Assembly (NCBI RefSeq): GCF_000004075.3
Contig: NC_026655.2
Span: forward strand, 558,001-622,000
Direction: 5' to 3'
Origin: Cucumis sativus
Taxonomy: Eukaryota; Streptophyta; Magnoliopsida; Cucurbitales; Cucurbitaceae
DNA: 64,000 nucleotides
Part shown: piece after piece, positions 1-11,157 of the stretch
Layout: every line of letters begins with the position of its first letter
How positions within the stretch are numbered: position 1 is the stretch's first letter
Notes under the pieces: generated by a model
Seen by the model: the letters and a program-made list of their open reading frames with translations, nothing else
Told to the model about the DNA's origin: nothing
The model's database searches: none
Translations under genes and position numbers: made by a program

Positions 1-360
1 GTAACCATCTTGCAACTTTTTATTTTGAACTGGAATGTATATTCTTTACAGTAATGGTAAGTTCAAGATGCCTTTTAAAAGTAATGCTTTACCTTTTGAG
101 TGATCCACGTTGTAAGCAAAACATTAATTTATTCTCTGAAGTTGCTTTTAAAAAACGTTAACGTACTTTTGGCTAGATGACTGATCTGGAAAAATGGTTC
201 GATTACTTTAATCAATTCTTCTTCAGGAATCTATAGGCTCCCCCCTCCTCTCCCCAATTATGTTCTTAGTTCAATAACCAAGGTCAATAAGGCATTCTAA
301 CTTACCAAAAATAGGTGAGGGTAGTTAATGTTAACTGTCAACTGTTATTGGATACTGTAG
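1..360 (+). other. Intron of the isoaspartate methyltransferase gene
   Basis: AT-rich sequence with no frame matching the methyltransferase family. It ends in a pyrimidine-containing stretch and TAG just before the coding exon. Read as intron by position only. Confidence 0.55.
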
Positions 361-611
361 ATGGCAGGCAGGGTTGGGCCGAGTGTGCACCATACGACGC
401 TATCCATGTTGGAGCAGCAGCTGCTGAAATTCCACCGGCTCTCATTGATCAATTGAAGCCAGGCGGGAGAATGGTGATTCCTGTTGGGAACGTATTCCAG
501 GATTTGAAGGTTGTAGACAAAGATAGTGATGGCTCTGTTAGCATCCACGACGAGACTTCCGTTCGTTACGTGCCTCTTACCAGTCGAGAAGCTCAGCTAC
601 GTGACGATTGA
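361..611 (+). CDS. PIMT: Protein-L-isoaspartate O-methyltransferase, last coding exon (partial)
   Basis: Repairs isoaspartyl residues in aged proteins by S-adenosylmethionine-dependent methylation; plant members are known for seed longevity. The visible exon encodes the C-terminal part of the Rossmann-type domain: [16 protein letters not shown], then [15 protein letters not shown], and the family-typical end [12 protein letters not shown]. The exon is taken to begin right after the TAG at 358-360, because the upstream exon must supply the G of the GAT codon in DGRQGW; an ATG-initiated reading at 315 would be intronic. The stop is TGA at 609-611. No earlier coding exon is recognisable in 1-360, so the rest lies upstream of the window. 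The gene faces the next one tail to tail, with about 460 bp between stop codons. Family call is firm; which paralogue is unknown. Confidence 0.9.
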
Positions 612-1071
612 TGTCACTTGCTTTAGGCAATACTTTCAGATGCTCTGCCTCTATTATCAAAATGCTGTGTATAGACACTTTTAAGACACTGTTTGCGTCT
701 TGCTTCAAACATCAGCACTGTATATTCTTTCTTCCTCATCGTGGGTATTTAGTACAAATAAGGATTTTATATCCTTTGCTTTCAATCAATTTGCTCCATT
801 CATATCAAAACATTGACACAATTCTAATTGATAAATCAAAAGGACTAAAGAAGGGTATCGCACGAAACTTGGAAATCGTACATTATCCAAAATAATAGAA
901 AACTTGAAATTTTAGAAGCATAAAAGAAATAAAATTACACTGTAATAAGGTGGCTAAACAATGGCACTACAAAACTCACCTATACTTTCTGGGAAAACAA
1001 AAAGGAAAAAAAAGGAACATAGAACAATAGAAGAAGAAAAGGGCTTTTTTTTGGATTCATCATGGTTAGGC

Positions 1072-2819
1072 TCAGAAGTTGCGCCTTGGTCTTTCCTCAG
1101 CAACATTTACTCTGATTGCCCTTCCATCTAGACTCTGCACATTTCAAATTTCAAGATGTTTTGTGAGCAGTTGGTAAATCTTTTCTCCTTATTGGAGGCA
1201 TGAAGGAAGTGTTAAACCAATTTGAATTTGACAATGAGGTGATTAGGAAAACTCAAGTTTTTGTACCTGTCCATCCAGAGCAGCAATGGCATCATTCATT
1301 CCAGTTTCATCAGCCATGGTCACAAAGCCAAAGCCTCGAGAACGGCCACTGTCTCGGTCATAAAGAACCCGAGCGTCTACTACTTTACCATGTTCACTAA
1401 AGAGTTGCTCCAAGCGTCCATTGTCTACATCCCATGGAAGATTGCCTACATAGATTCTGAAAGTGGGTTGGAATGGTCGAGGTTCGCGTTCTTGCCTTGA
1501 ACCTCTTGGAGCAGCCTTATTAACAGTCAATAGCCTCCCGGATAAATCCTATAAACCCAGAAAAGCACATTTTATTCCCATAAATTTTTCGGTAGAACTG
1601 AGAATGGAAAAGTTTAAACAAAGTACCAAGTAAAAGTGAAGGGATATCTCAAACAAAGAAAACAAACAATTACATATGTTAGAAATACTCTATTCTACAC
1701 AAGGACATGGCCTCTAGAGCTTATCCAGATAGAAAAATCAATCTCATCATCAAACATTCAAACAAACAAATCATTACAGCTATGGATATGTAAGGATTGA
1801 CTAGAGAAAATAAGCTTTAAAAGCTGGTAGCCACACACTAAAAAATAACTTATTTCAAAAGTACACACGGAAAGAAAATTGAACAAATTCACCTTTCGTC
1901 CTAATGGCTAAGTCCTACACTAACAAGTCCTCAGATTCATGAAAACCAGACCATTTAAACTCTTCAGAATAAAATGAAATGGTTAAATGCAAAGATATAC
2001 TGGCAGTAAATGCTTCCATTGTGAAGCAAGAATGAAGATAAGGTTTCATTCATGATACTCAAATATGGCTGAATCTTGTCTACAGAAGCTTACATAACGG
2101 TTGAAGGTATCCACAGCTTTCTCGGCTTCTTCAACAGTACTCATTGTCACAAACCCAAAACCACGACTCCGATCTGTTTCTCTGTTGTAAATAACCTACA
2201 AATAACAAGCAGATTAAAAGCTTAAACCAAATCCATAAACAGAACAGACAGCAATAGTGTAACTAAAGCTCACCTCAGCAATCTCCACGGTTCCAGCCTT
2301 CTCAAAGAGCATTGCTAACTTTTCACTGTCAATATCATAAGGCAAATTCCCAACAAACAATTTAGCATCTTCGTTTGGCTCTTCATAAGGTCCTTGTTCC
2401 CCTTCTTCGTCTTCTTCTTCATCTCCTCCTACTTCAGCCTCACTTCCTCCATCTTCACCTTCACCTTCCCAATCAGAAATACGAGACTCAGTTTCACTGA
2501 GCTCTTCATTTTCCCAATGGGGGCCGCCTTCTTCTCCCCCATTTTCGTCGTTGTCGAGTTTTGGGTCAATGGTGATAGTGTCATCTTCTTGAGCCCAGTC
2601 GGAAGTTTGAGCTACAGAGGGAAGATGGGGTTTCTTCTTCGAAGGGGAAAAGCCTGAAGAATAGGAAGACGAAGAGGAAAGATGAAAGGGGATGAATTTT
2701 GAAGGGAAAGAGAGGAAAGTATGTGGGGGTCTGCCGGTGAATAGAGAAGGTAAAGAGAGAAAGCAAGAATCCGGCTTGGATAAAGGCTTGAAAAGGGAAG
2801 TGGCTGAAGAAGAAGCCAT
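1072..2819 (-). CDS. CP31A: Chloroplast ribonucleoprotein with two RRMs (CP31 type)
   Basis: Plastid stromal RNA-binding protein; relatives stabilise and help edit chloroplast mRNAs. Hand-built exons: 2819-2274, 2195-2094, 1548-1267 and 1134-1072. All four are phase 0 and give 330 aa, close to the 329 aa I recall for Arabidopsis CP31A. Residues 1 to about 75 are Ser-rich and transit-peptide-like. Residues about 95-150 form a very acidic Glu/Asp/Gly linker. RRM1 starts near residue 152 ([11 protein letters not shown], later RGFGFVTM). RRM2 holds [20 protein letters not shown] and RGFGFVTM, and the protein ends [13 protein letters not shown]. The start at 2819 is preferred over an in-frame ATG at 2990, since MASSS begins a typical transit peptide. 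CP31A versus CP31B or CP29 is not decided. Confidence 0.92.
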
Positions 2820-3160
2820 TACTGAATCGAAAGGAAGAGATAGAAGAGATAGAAGAGATAGAAGAGGAAGAAGAAGAAGAAGGGTTTTAGAGGACAAGGC
2901 TTTAACACCCAAAGAGGTGAGGGGTGAGGAATTGAGGATAAGGAGCAGTGAAGAAAGAGATGGCCTTTCTTCTTTCTTATCGCCAAACAAAATATCGCAA
3001 CTACTTCAAATCAATAACAACCAAGGCCGACGTTTTTGGGCTTTACACAAGGCCCATTTACATGGCTTTAGGCCCAATCACTTCTTTGGGCCATTCCATA
3101 GTCTCAATTGTCTACTTCCTATATGCCTCTCTCAAAATGCCAATTAGGAATGTGCCGTAG

Positions 3161-3806
3161 GGAACTGTAATACATACTAACTCTGTTTGATTTTTTTAAC
3201 ATGGGCTACATTCATTTATTAATTTATTAAATATTTATTGTATGAACCTGACGTAGTTGGGGAAGGTAAGTAATAAATAAAAAAACATTATACTATCGTA
3301 GTATTAGAAATTTCATCTTGATTGAGAGATGCTTATTTACCGTGTGAAGAATTTCTGTGAGAAAAAACAAGAGTTTTTGTCCCCATCTCTAGCTAATCTA
3401 TGCATACGTGTGTGTGTGTGTTAAGTTGTAGTTTTTACTCTTTTTTCAATCAATCATCTCCTAATTTTGATTGTAATTTTTTAAAAAACTTTTAAGATCA
3501 TGTATTGTAATGTTTAAGTTGAAAGCTAGACAAAAGAAGTACTGTCTTATCTTTCAAATTACTTGGGATTCATATTTATTTTAATATGTAATTGGTGATT
3601 AACATATATAAGCAATTTAGTACTGATTTTATAGTCAAAATTAACATGATTTTATTATTTTGCAGTGATGACAAAATTAACTTTGTCAATTAAACAATGT
3701 GATTCTCCAATAAAATTGAGTCAAATGTAATGACTTGATCATTCATATTTCCATCATGCCGCAACCAAAACATTTCTCACAACCACTCTTTTCATTGTCT
3801 CTCATA
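3161..3806. other. Intergenic stretch, promoter side of CP31 and 3' side of GH36 gene
   Basis: About 650 bp of AT-rich DNA with a short TG run near 3408-3420. It holds no credible reading frame. The left edge should include the CP31 promoter and the right edge the 3' UTR of the GH36 gene. Confidence 0.5.
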
Positions 3807-6800
3807 TCAATATACCAACTCTATCTCTCTTGAAATGGAACCATCCTCAAGTTTGACTGTTAATAGTCCACTTCCAGATTCATATGTAAACTCTACTTCG
3901 TTCATGTCAACGATGCACCGCCTTGGTTGTGTGCTCGAGTACGCTCCAAATCTGCCACAGAATCGTCCTGTCATTTTGACGGTACACTGTGAAAGATCAT
4001 CCATACTATGACTTAGAGTTTCAATAGCTCCTCCTGAATTATACATTTCGAGCAATCCTATCGGTGCGAAGTGAATGTCGTTGCTGAAAACCTAATCATA
4101 AAATTTAGATCAAGAATTAGTCTTGAAGTGAATGATATTCATAGTTCTTACTAGAATTTAATGTGTATGAAGTTTACTGACCCTGATTGGTGAAATGGTG
4201 TAAATCTCACACTCCAGAGTTCTCAATCCAACTTGAAGACTTTCTTTTCGTTTCAATTTAGAAAGAGATCCTGCAAACATAAGTTGAAGCTTTTTCAGCT
4301 TAAGTTGTCTGTTTATCTGAAGGGAAAAAAGGATTCAAGTGAAGAGAAAATCAAACCTGAGTTGAAGGCATAAACTGCACTATCTCCATCCCAGTTTTCA
4401 CCTGCAACATCTTCAAGAAATTCCACATCATTTGGACAGACACTACCTGTGAGAGATAATTTTGTACAAGTTGAGGTCTCTTCACTCTTTGCTACTTTCA
4501 TCAATGGCCAATGCCCTGCTCCTTGGCAATTGAAAACACCGATGATCCCGGTTAACTTATTCAAGTTCCATATCTTCAGCACACTGCAGGAAGTCAATGC
4601 CACAAGGTAATTTATTTGACATGAATCATGATCGAGTTGGAAGTTCTGTGCATCGGTTCTAATGAGATTGATTACAACCATTTTTCCCATACCTTTTCCC
4701 ATCCATCACAGTGTCCCGAAATAAGCAGTCACGAGTAGGCCGGCCTGCATGTCTTGCTCTTAGGACTGATCCATCAGGCAATACTAGTTTTCTTAGTATT
4801 TTGAAATCATGATTCCCAGGCTTGTCGCTGTTACGATGTTAGTTTGAATAAGCAACAGTTTTGAAGAAACTGACGAATACAGATTAGAAATATGTCATAA
4901 ACAAGTGTACTACCTTACATACACGGCACAACCACCCAACGCTCTTGCTGCACCATGGAACTCAGCTGTTTCATGTTTGCTCTATAAATTTAAAAACAAA
5001 TACAACATTTTAGATATTATTGCTTCACTAAACTTTCCCGTTGCTCTAATATCATGTTTTCAGTGTTTTGGAGAATGCTCTCAAATATATTATTCACAAT
5101 AGAGTTTCATATATATATATATATAGGTTGACAAAGAAATCTCAACCTAGGTACGATAAAGGGACAACTATACATAATAATATACATACATATTGTTACA
5201 GTGTTGTTTTCCCAGTGAATATTAAAGATAAGCAAATGTGAAATTGGACAACTTACTTGAAACATGTCCCAATCTGGCACAACAATCTCCCCCAATAGAA
5301 GACTATTAAAAGACACAGCAGCAATATGTAAAGTCTGAAATGTTGGCTCTCTGGGCATGAAGTCCTCTGATACTCTAGCAACGGCACTCTTCTTTGAACT
5401 GACAGAAGAAATTAACAAATCATCAAATGTATGTCGAAAAAGCTGTGTGCTTTATCTGAGACATCTAGCAATGAAAAAATAGACGAACCTGTATATTGAG
5501 TCTGAGTTGTGACTCATACAACAAATCAGATTAGTTTCTTTGAAGTTTCTTACAACTGATTGTTCTAAAGCTTCTTGATACTGTCTAGTGATCGTCACAC
5601 GTCCACCATATCCTGTACCTAAGGTCTCCATTATGTTTTGAACATCCACCTTGACACCATCAACACCAATGCTCGCAAGATAACCGTGGAGATCATTGTA
5701 GAACTCATAAATCTTCTCAGGGTTGATGACTCCAAGCCCATATTTCTCCAAGACGTCCACGACAATATCTCTAAGATTGCCAACGTTGCCTGGTGATTGG
5801 ATGGGATATTCAATCTTAGGGTTGTATTTCTTCATTGATTCAGAAGATGGGAGAACTCCTCCCCAGTAACCAGCTAAAGCATGCCATACATAGACATATC
5901 TGCAACGTTGTAAAGCAAATACTGCAAACATCAGTAATAACATCCTCAAGAATATTTTGGAAGCATCCATTTTATCAAAGACAAGAAGAGGGTCAATCGT
6001 AATTGTAAGTAAACTCACTTAAGCCCATATCGTTCTTTGATGCTATGAACAAGCTCCTGTAGCGAATCATCTGAACCAGAACCCCTGAATTTCTTGTTTT
6101 CTTTGATGTCAGCCAGTCTTGTGGCAAACCTACAGTTCAAGAAGTAAAAATTTGTATTAGAGAGTGTCTGAGACCATAAATTTTAATTAACAGGAGGCTA
6201 TTAAGTTTCAGCAGAGAAGTGCGTTCTTACTGTATCCCTTCAATATCCGGTTCACCTTCTTTGCAATATTCATTTACAGTCTCTTGCCATCCATCGTCAA
6301 TAATCAGAAATTTTGGGGAAACGCCTCCAGCCGAAAAACTACAAAGATACACAAAGACGAAAACGTAAGTCGAAAATTTCTTCTCAAAGTGTGGAAGAGC
6401 CGATCATCATGATATCTACAATGTTTCACATCTTATATTTTACCTCTGGAGACCTTCCTTGATTCCCTGTGGATTTACATCATGATAAAATGCATCCCAA
6501 GTGCACCAACCAAACAAGTCTAGATGTGAAGGAGTCTATCAAAAGAAAAACAGGGCACGATAAGAGGTTTTGACATGAATTTCTGCAATAACAACACAGC
6601 AAAGAAGAATACTTTCAAACTATGATCACCTTCTTGTTGTCGATACGACTAAAAGTTCCCTTGACCTTTTCCAGTACCCTACACGAGAATGCAAGGTGAC
6701 ATTAGAGAATTTAGACCATGCTGTTAACTTCTTTTAGAAATTACAAGAAAAGGAGAGAGCCTTACTTCATAGAATCTGTTATAACCTCGAAAGGATTATC

Positions 6801-7730
6801 TCCTGAGTTTATAAATACAGCTTCCATTGCTTCTGAAGTCTTCAAATTAACATCCCCTAAATGAAAACACCAACATCAGATTTAATTCAAATATACCCAA
6901 AAGGAACACCTGAAGTTTGAACTAAGAAAAAATAAACAGAACTGACCACTCTCAACACATAATTGAAGCTCATTTTCTGAGGTCCCTTGCAAAGTTGCGC
7001 GAAATACTCCATCCAAGACTGGCAAAATAAGAACGTAAAGAGATCTCTCGTTTTCTGAATCAGTTGAACTTTCATCAGTCAAAGCAGATTCTTCTGCCAC
7101 TTTTAAAAGAAGCATTTGGGTTTCCACAGGAACTTCACTGCCTAATTTCCCAAGTCTTGGTATCATCCACCACATTTTGAATCTATATAGACATAAGAAT
7201 TCGTGCCTTCTGCATTGAAACCCCCCAACCCCAAAACAAAAAATTAACATCTTAGAATATATATGTAAGAATCAAATGCTGGTAAAAACATAGTTCTCCA
7301 TTTGTTTATCAGATGCTACATCTGTTGCAATGCCTTCACAATTTTGGTTCTGGGTTCAGAGGAGTGCGTTATGTAATCTCTTTAATACATCTGTTCGTGG
7401 ACATAGCTAATCTCTATGTTGATTTTCTATTCTTTACGTTATCTTGATTGTCAACTTCTCAACAATATCAAAAGCAAGAGGACGTGGGAAAGGGGATTTG
7501 ACTTCCATAAACTCAAATCGGAAACAGAAAGAGGGAGAGAAAAATACTCACTCAAGAACTCCGACGGAAAACAGATGACGAGAGCTTGAAGTAGAAGAAG
7601 TGGCGCCAATGAAAGCAGACCGGTGGGAGACCGGAGAGACAATAACATTTCCCGGTACGGCTGTCAGAACCACCTTATCGCCAACGATGAGACGGCCATC
7701 TTTGATACTCGGCAAGGTCGTGATCGTCAT
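3807..7730 (-). CDS. GH36 raffinose synthase / alkaline alpha-galactosidase family (SIP2-like)
   Basis: Family members hydrolyse or transfer alpha-galactosyl groups of raffinose-family sugars, the main transport sugars of cucurbits. Fourteen exons: 7730-7552, 7209-6947, 6856-6766, 6678-6630, 6535-6444, 6338-6231, 6129-6019, 5899-5489, 5398-5257, 4981-4914, 4827-4693, 4583-4357, 4270-4182 and 4091-3807. They join in one frame of 749 aa, a usual family length. Motifs: YRFKMWWM near residue 70, [23 protein letters not shown] (234-243), [11 protein letters not shown] (303-313), and KVDVQN (381-386, with D383 the expected nucleophile). [18 protein letters not shown] holds the likely acid/base Asp. 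The end is RFGAYSS...REIELVY. Sequence alone does not separate alpha-galactosidase from galactosyltransferase. An upstream in-frame ATG at 7922 would add 64 residues. Confidence 0.93.
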
Positions 7731-7922
7731 CTTGGAACTAAAACTCGAAAACCCTGTAAACTTAGCCCCAAATTTTGGCCTGGAAACAAACCGAGGAAAG
7801 GCAAATGGAAGAAAATGAAGTTGAAAGTTAAAATTTTGACGAACTCTGAAGAAATCAGTTGAACCCAGAAGTTGAATAGGGAAATTCTTTAACGTGTAGG
7901 CTTTATACATTTCAAAAAACAA
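7731..7922 (-). other. Possible N-terminal extension of the GH36 protein
   Basis: The frame stays open for 64 codons upstream of the conserved MTITTLPSI start, from an ATG at 7920-7922. The added residues are rich in Phe, Ser, Arg and Lys and nearly free of acidic residues, as in plastid or mitochondrial transit peptides. If the transcript starts upstream of 7922, a plastid-targeted form is possible; otherwise this is 5' UTR. Confidence 0.4.
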
Positions 7923-9339
7923 TCAAATGCCACCGAATTTATAGACCCCATTGAACAGAAGAAGAAGAAAAGAAGAAGAAGACGACGAGCTGAATTGGTT
8001 GGTGGGAAACAGTGGATAACTTATTTAAAATTTGTATAAATTCATTTGATTTACGGCCTCCATTAATCCACAACTTGAAAAGATTACAATAAAATTAAAA
8101 GTATTCATATAAGCCAACTGAATAAGAACAAGAACAAATGGTGTAAAAACTAAGCCGCCTCGAATTTAGAACATTCTTTAAGTTTCAAGTTCCTACAAAT
8201 TACTGCATTCATCCAAAAGACAGCATATAAATTATCTCTACACTTTCTTTTCTTAGATCATTATTCTCATTTTCAACATTGACTTCTTTTCATCCTGCTT
8301 TCTCGAGCTTTCCGAAATTTTCACTTTTGTTGGAATCATATTTTATTTTTAAAGCTCCTTTTAAATTTAGTTCATAAACTTAATAATTATATTTTAGCCT
8401 CTATCATATCGTAAATATACAAAAACTTACCTTTAACACTATTGATGAAATCAAATTACATAGAGAAACTTTTCTTATTACTATAGAAATGAAATTGCAA
8501 TTTAAGTTTGAGCTTTTTTCTTCTTCTTTATGATTGTCTATGTGTCCTTTTACATGCTTTGTTTGGTGCTTTTGGTCTCCAATAGTCAGTTTTCTAGCTG
8601 TTGTTTAGTATATTTATATACCTATTAAATTTTTTGACATTCAACCAAACTCTAATTTAAACGTTAAGAGACCGTTTGGTCCTCATATTCCTTCCTTCAA
8701 AGCCTCCCTTTCACTATTCATCATCTAAACTATAATAACTTATTACTACTCACGGACTATAATAACTTGTTCTACGGATGATTTTGGAAAGAGCAAAACT
8801 GAAAATATGATGAATTTGGGTGGTGAGGTGGGAATGCGTTGGCAGAAACAATGGAATTTTGGGAGGAGATATGGAGGATTAGATGTTGATTATATCTGAC
8901 TTGGCTGTGACAAGGATTAGGTTAAGGAGTGGCACACAACGTTTAAAACCCCTCCATTGGGTCATCGACATTGACGTCCAAATTAAATCTTTAAAGCCTA
9001 TACTATGCTATGCCCCATGTCATCTCAAACGTCATCATCATTTCAAACTTTAAAACTTTTCTTTGCTTTTCTTTTTTTGTTTATGCTTTTACCAACTAAT
9101 TTGAATTACTTTTCATTCTTATATATAAAGTGTGAGATCATTCAAATCTTTCTAATATACTTTCTGTTTTCCAATGATTTCTTTTTTTAAAATTGAATAG
9201 TTGTTGTTTGTTTGTTACTATGTGTTTGCTTTAGTAGAGTAATTACTTTTAGTTGCAATTTACGAGTTAGTTCACTGAGGGTTATGGAAAAAGCACGTAG
9301 GGTTACAGTGGAAAATACCTATGTTGAACGTATGATTAA

Positions 9340-9725
9340 TCAATTTTTTTTTTCTAAATGATCGTGTATTACAATCTAAATAAATGATCTGTGATCGTTT
9401 AGATCATGATACACGATTGTGCTATTCTTTTTAACAATGAAAAAGAAAAAGATGTTTTAATTTTAAATGATTGTGTTGATTATGGCAAACATTCGTTTAG
9501 ATCATATTTACAAGATCGTGTAGTTCTTTTTAAATGATGAGAAAATGACTTCAAATCTAAACGATCGTCTTGACTATTGTAAGTGATCGTTTAGATCATA
9601 TCAACTCGATCGTGTAGTTCTTTATTTAAATGATGAAAAATAGCCTCAAATTTAAACGATCGTGTTGACCAAGGTAAGTGGTCGTTTAGATTTTATTAAA
9701 ATAATATTTAAACGATCTTGATATT
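9340..9725. repeat. Degenerate tandem repeat, period about 95 bp
   Basis: The phrase TCGTTTAGAT recurs with starts near 9393, 9491, 9585 and 9680, spacings of about 98, 94 and 95 bp. Between them AGTTCTTTTTAAATGATG and TTAAACGATCGTGTTGA also repeat in order. About three and a half diverged units are visible. Confidence 0.8.
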
Positions 9726-10449
9726 CTTGAATATGAGCAATAAGAAGTACTTCAAAGAAGCTTGTCGAAAACAGTGAAGATGAAATATGAGATTTAAACA
9801 AAAGGATAATTTATTTAAAAAGAGAATAAATAAATCTTAGGAATAGAAGATAGATAAATTGCAAAGAGAAAGAATAGAGAAAAGTGACGAATCATTGAGT
9901 AAGTCTAAAAATTATACAAATATTGTACCGATTTCATGGTCTTTTGCTTTTTGTTACACACTGTAAATACTTCTGTGTTTGATTACATTTAAAAAAATGA
10001 GCCTCAATTTATATTGAAATTGACTGAACAGTAATAATAATAATAATATGATCTTGATGCAAGAGATATCTCAAATTTAATGTGTGAATATATTTTGAAA
10101 GTTGATAGTAAAAGTGTTAGTAGAGAAAGTATTTTAAAAGGCAATAATATGTGTAAAGTAGGACTAACTTTAATATCTAATCATGAAATTATGTAGAGCA
10201 AGTTTGAACATTTGAAAGAAGACGACTAGAATTGAGTAAACTTATATGAATCTGACGTGCCATTTTAAATGTCTTCAATATAATGATATTAAATTTAGTC
10301 TATCATTACATTATTTAACAATAAAGCATGTTTACCACATATGCTTACTATGTCATGTCCATTACATCATCCTTTAATTAATATCACGCGATCAAATATT
10401 TTATTTGTGTAATTCTTGTAAATACTTACTTCGTTCTATGATTATATCA

Positions 10450-10579
10450 TATAGTAAAATTTCAAATTCTATCAATAATAGACATTGACAGACATTGATA
10501 TGCTTTATTAGTGACATTAAGAGATAGTGATAGAAGTTTACATGCTTCTATCATTGATAGAATCCAACATTTTGCTATA
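10450..10579. mobile_element. MITE-like inverted-repeat element, copy 1
   Basis: The left arm (TATAGTAAAATTTCAAATTC and following) is matched imperfectly by the reverse complement of the right arm ending ATTTTGCTATA, over about 32 bp. Total length is about 130 bp with no coding capacity. Two more elements in the window share the TTCTATCA...ATTTTGCTATA signature. The target duplication is not clear. Confidence 0.6.
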
Positions 10580-11157
10580 ACTTGTAAGTATTTTAATTTA
10601 TTTTACTATGTTTGAAAATGTTCCTATTAAACTTTATCAATTGATCTCTCTTTTTTTTAAATGTATTATAATACAACTTGGGATAAAAATAATTGAACTT
10701 GAAACCTCTTGCTCTCTAGTACAAATAGGTGTCATGTAAAACGAGCTTATGTTGGTAAAAGAAGAAGAAGTGGTTATCAAATCTAACTTAAACAATTTAT
10801 CCATTTAATGAGTCATTTCGTCCAACGACTTCTTGAGTTGGTGTAAATAGCTCCACTTTCATAGTAAACACGTGCATATATGCATCAAACAACTCTATCT
10901 ATCTATTTTTCATATACTTTTCGCACTTACCAAATAAATCTATTTTTTTCTTTAGTACTTTTCACATTTATTCAAAAACTCAATTTAAGTATATAAAAAC
11001 CAAATATAATAATTAAATAATTACTACATTATTAATAAAGATAATAAATGAGGTAAGTTTACCAAAAAGAAAAGAGAAAAGAAAGTAATTTATAATAAAC
11101 TATAAGAGTTGTAGATTAGATATAATAATTATTGAGTTAAAGAGGGTTTTGTTTCAT

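Larger units (their letters stand above)
7923..11157. other. Intergenic region, 3.2 kb
   Basis: AT-rich DNA between the GH36 gene (5' end) and the glyoxal-oxidase-like gene (3' end). It holds a degenerate tandem array near 9.34-9.73 kb and an inverted-repeat element near 10.5 kb, listed separately. The only longer frame (9005-9190) is low-complexity Phe/Leu-rich and not credible. I see no RNA gene. Confidence 0.6.

Noticed and set aside
608-895. 95-aa plus-strand frame after the isoaspartate methyltransferase stop
   Set aside because: It lies in the probable 3' UTR, is low in coding character and has no recognisable motif.
2394-3147. Plus-strand frames over the CP31 gene (2394-2657 and 2692-3147)
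   Set aside because: Antisense shadows of the Ser-rich and acidic first exon.
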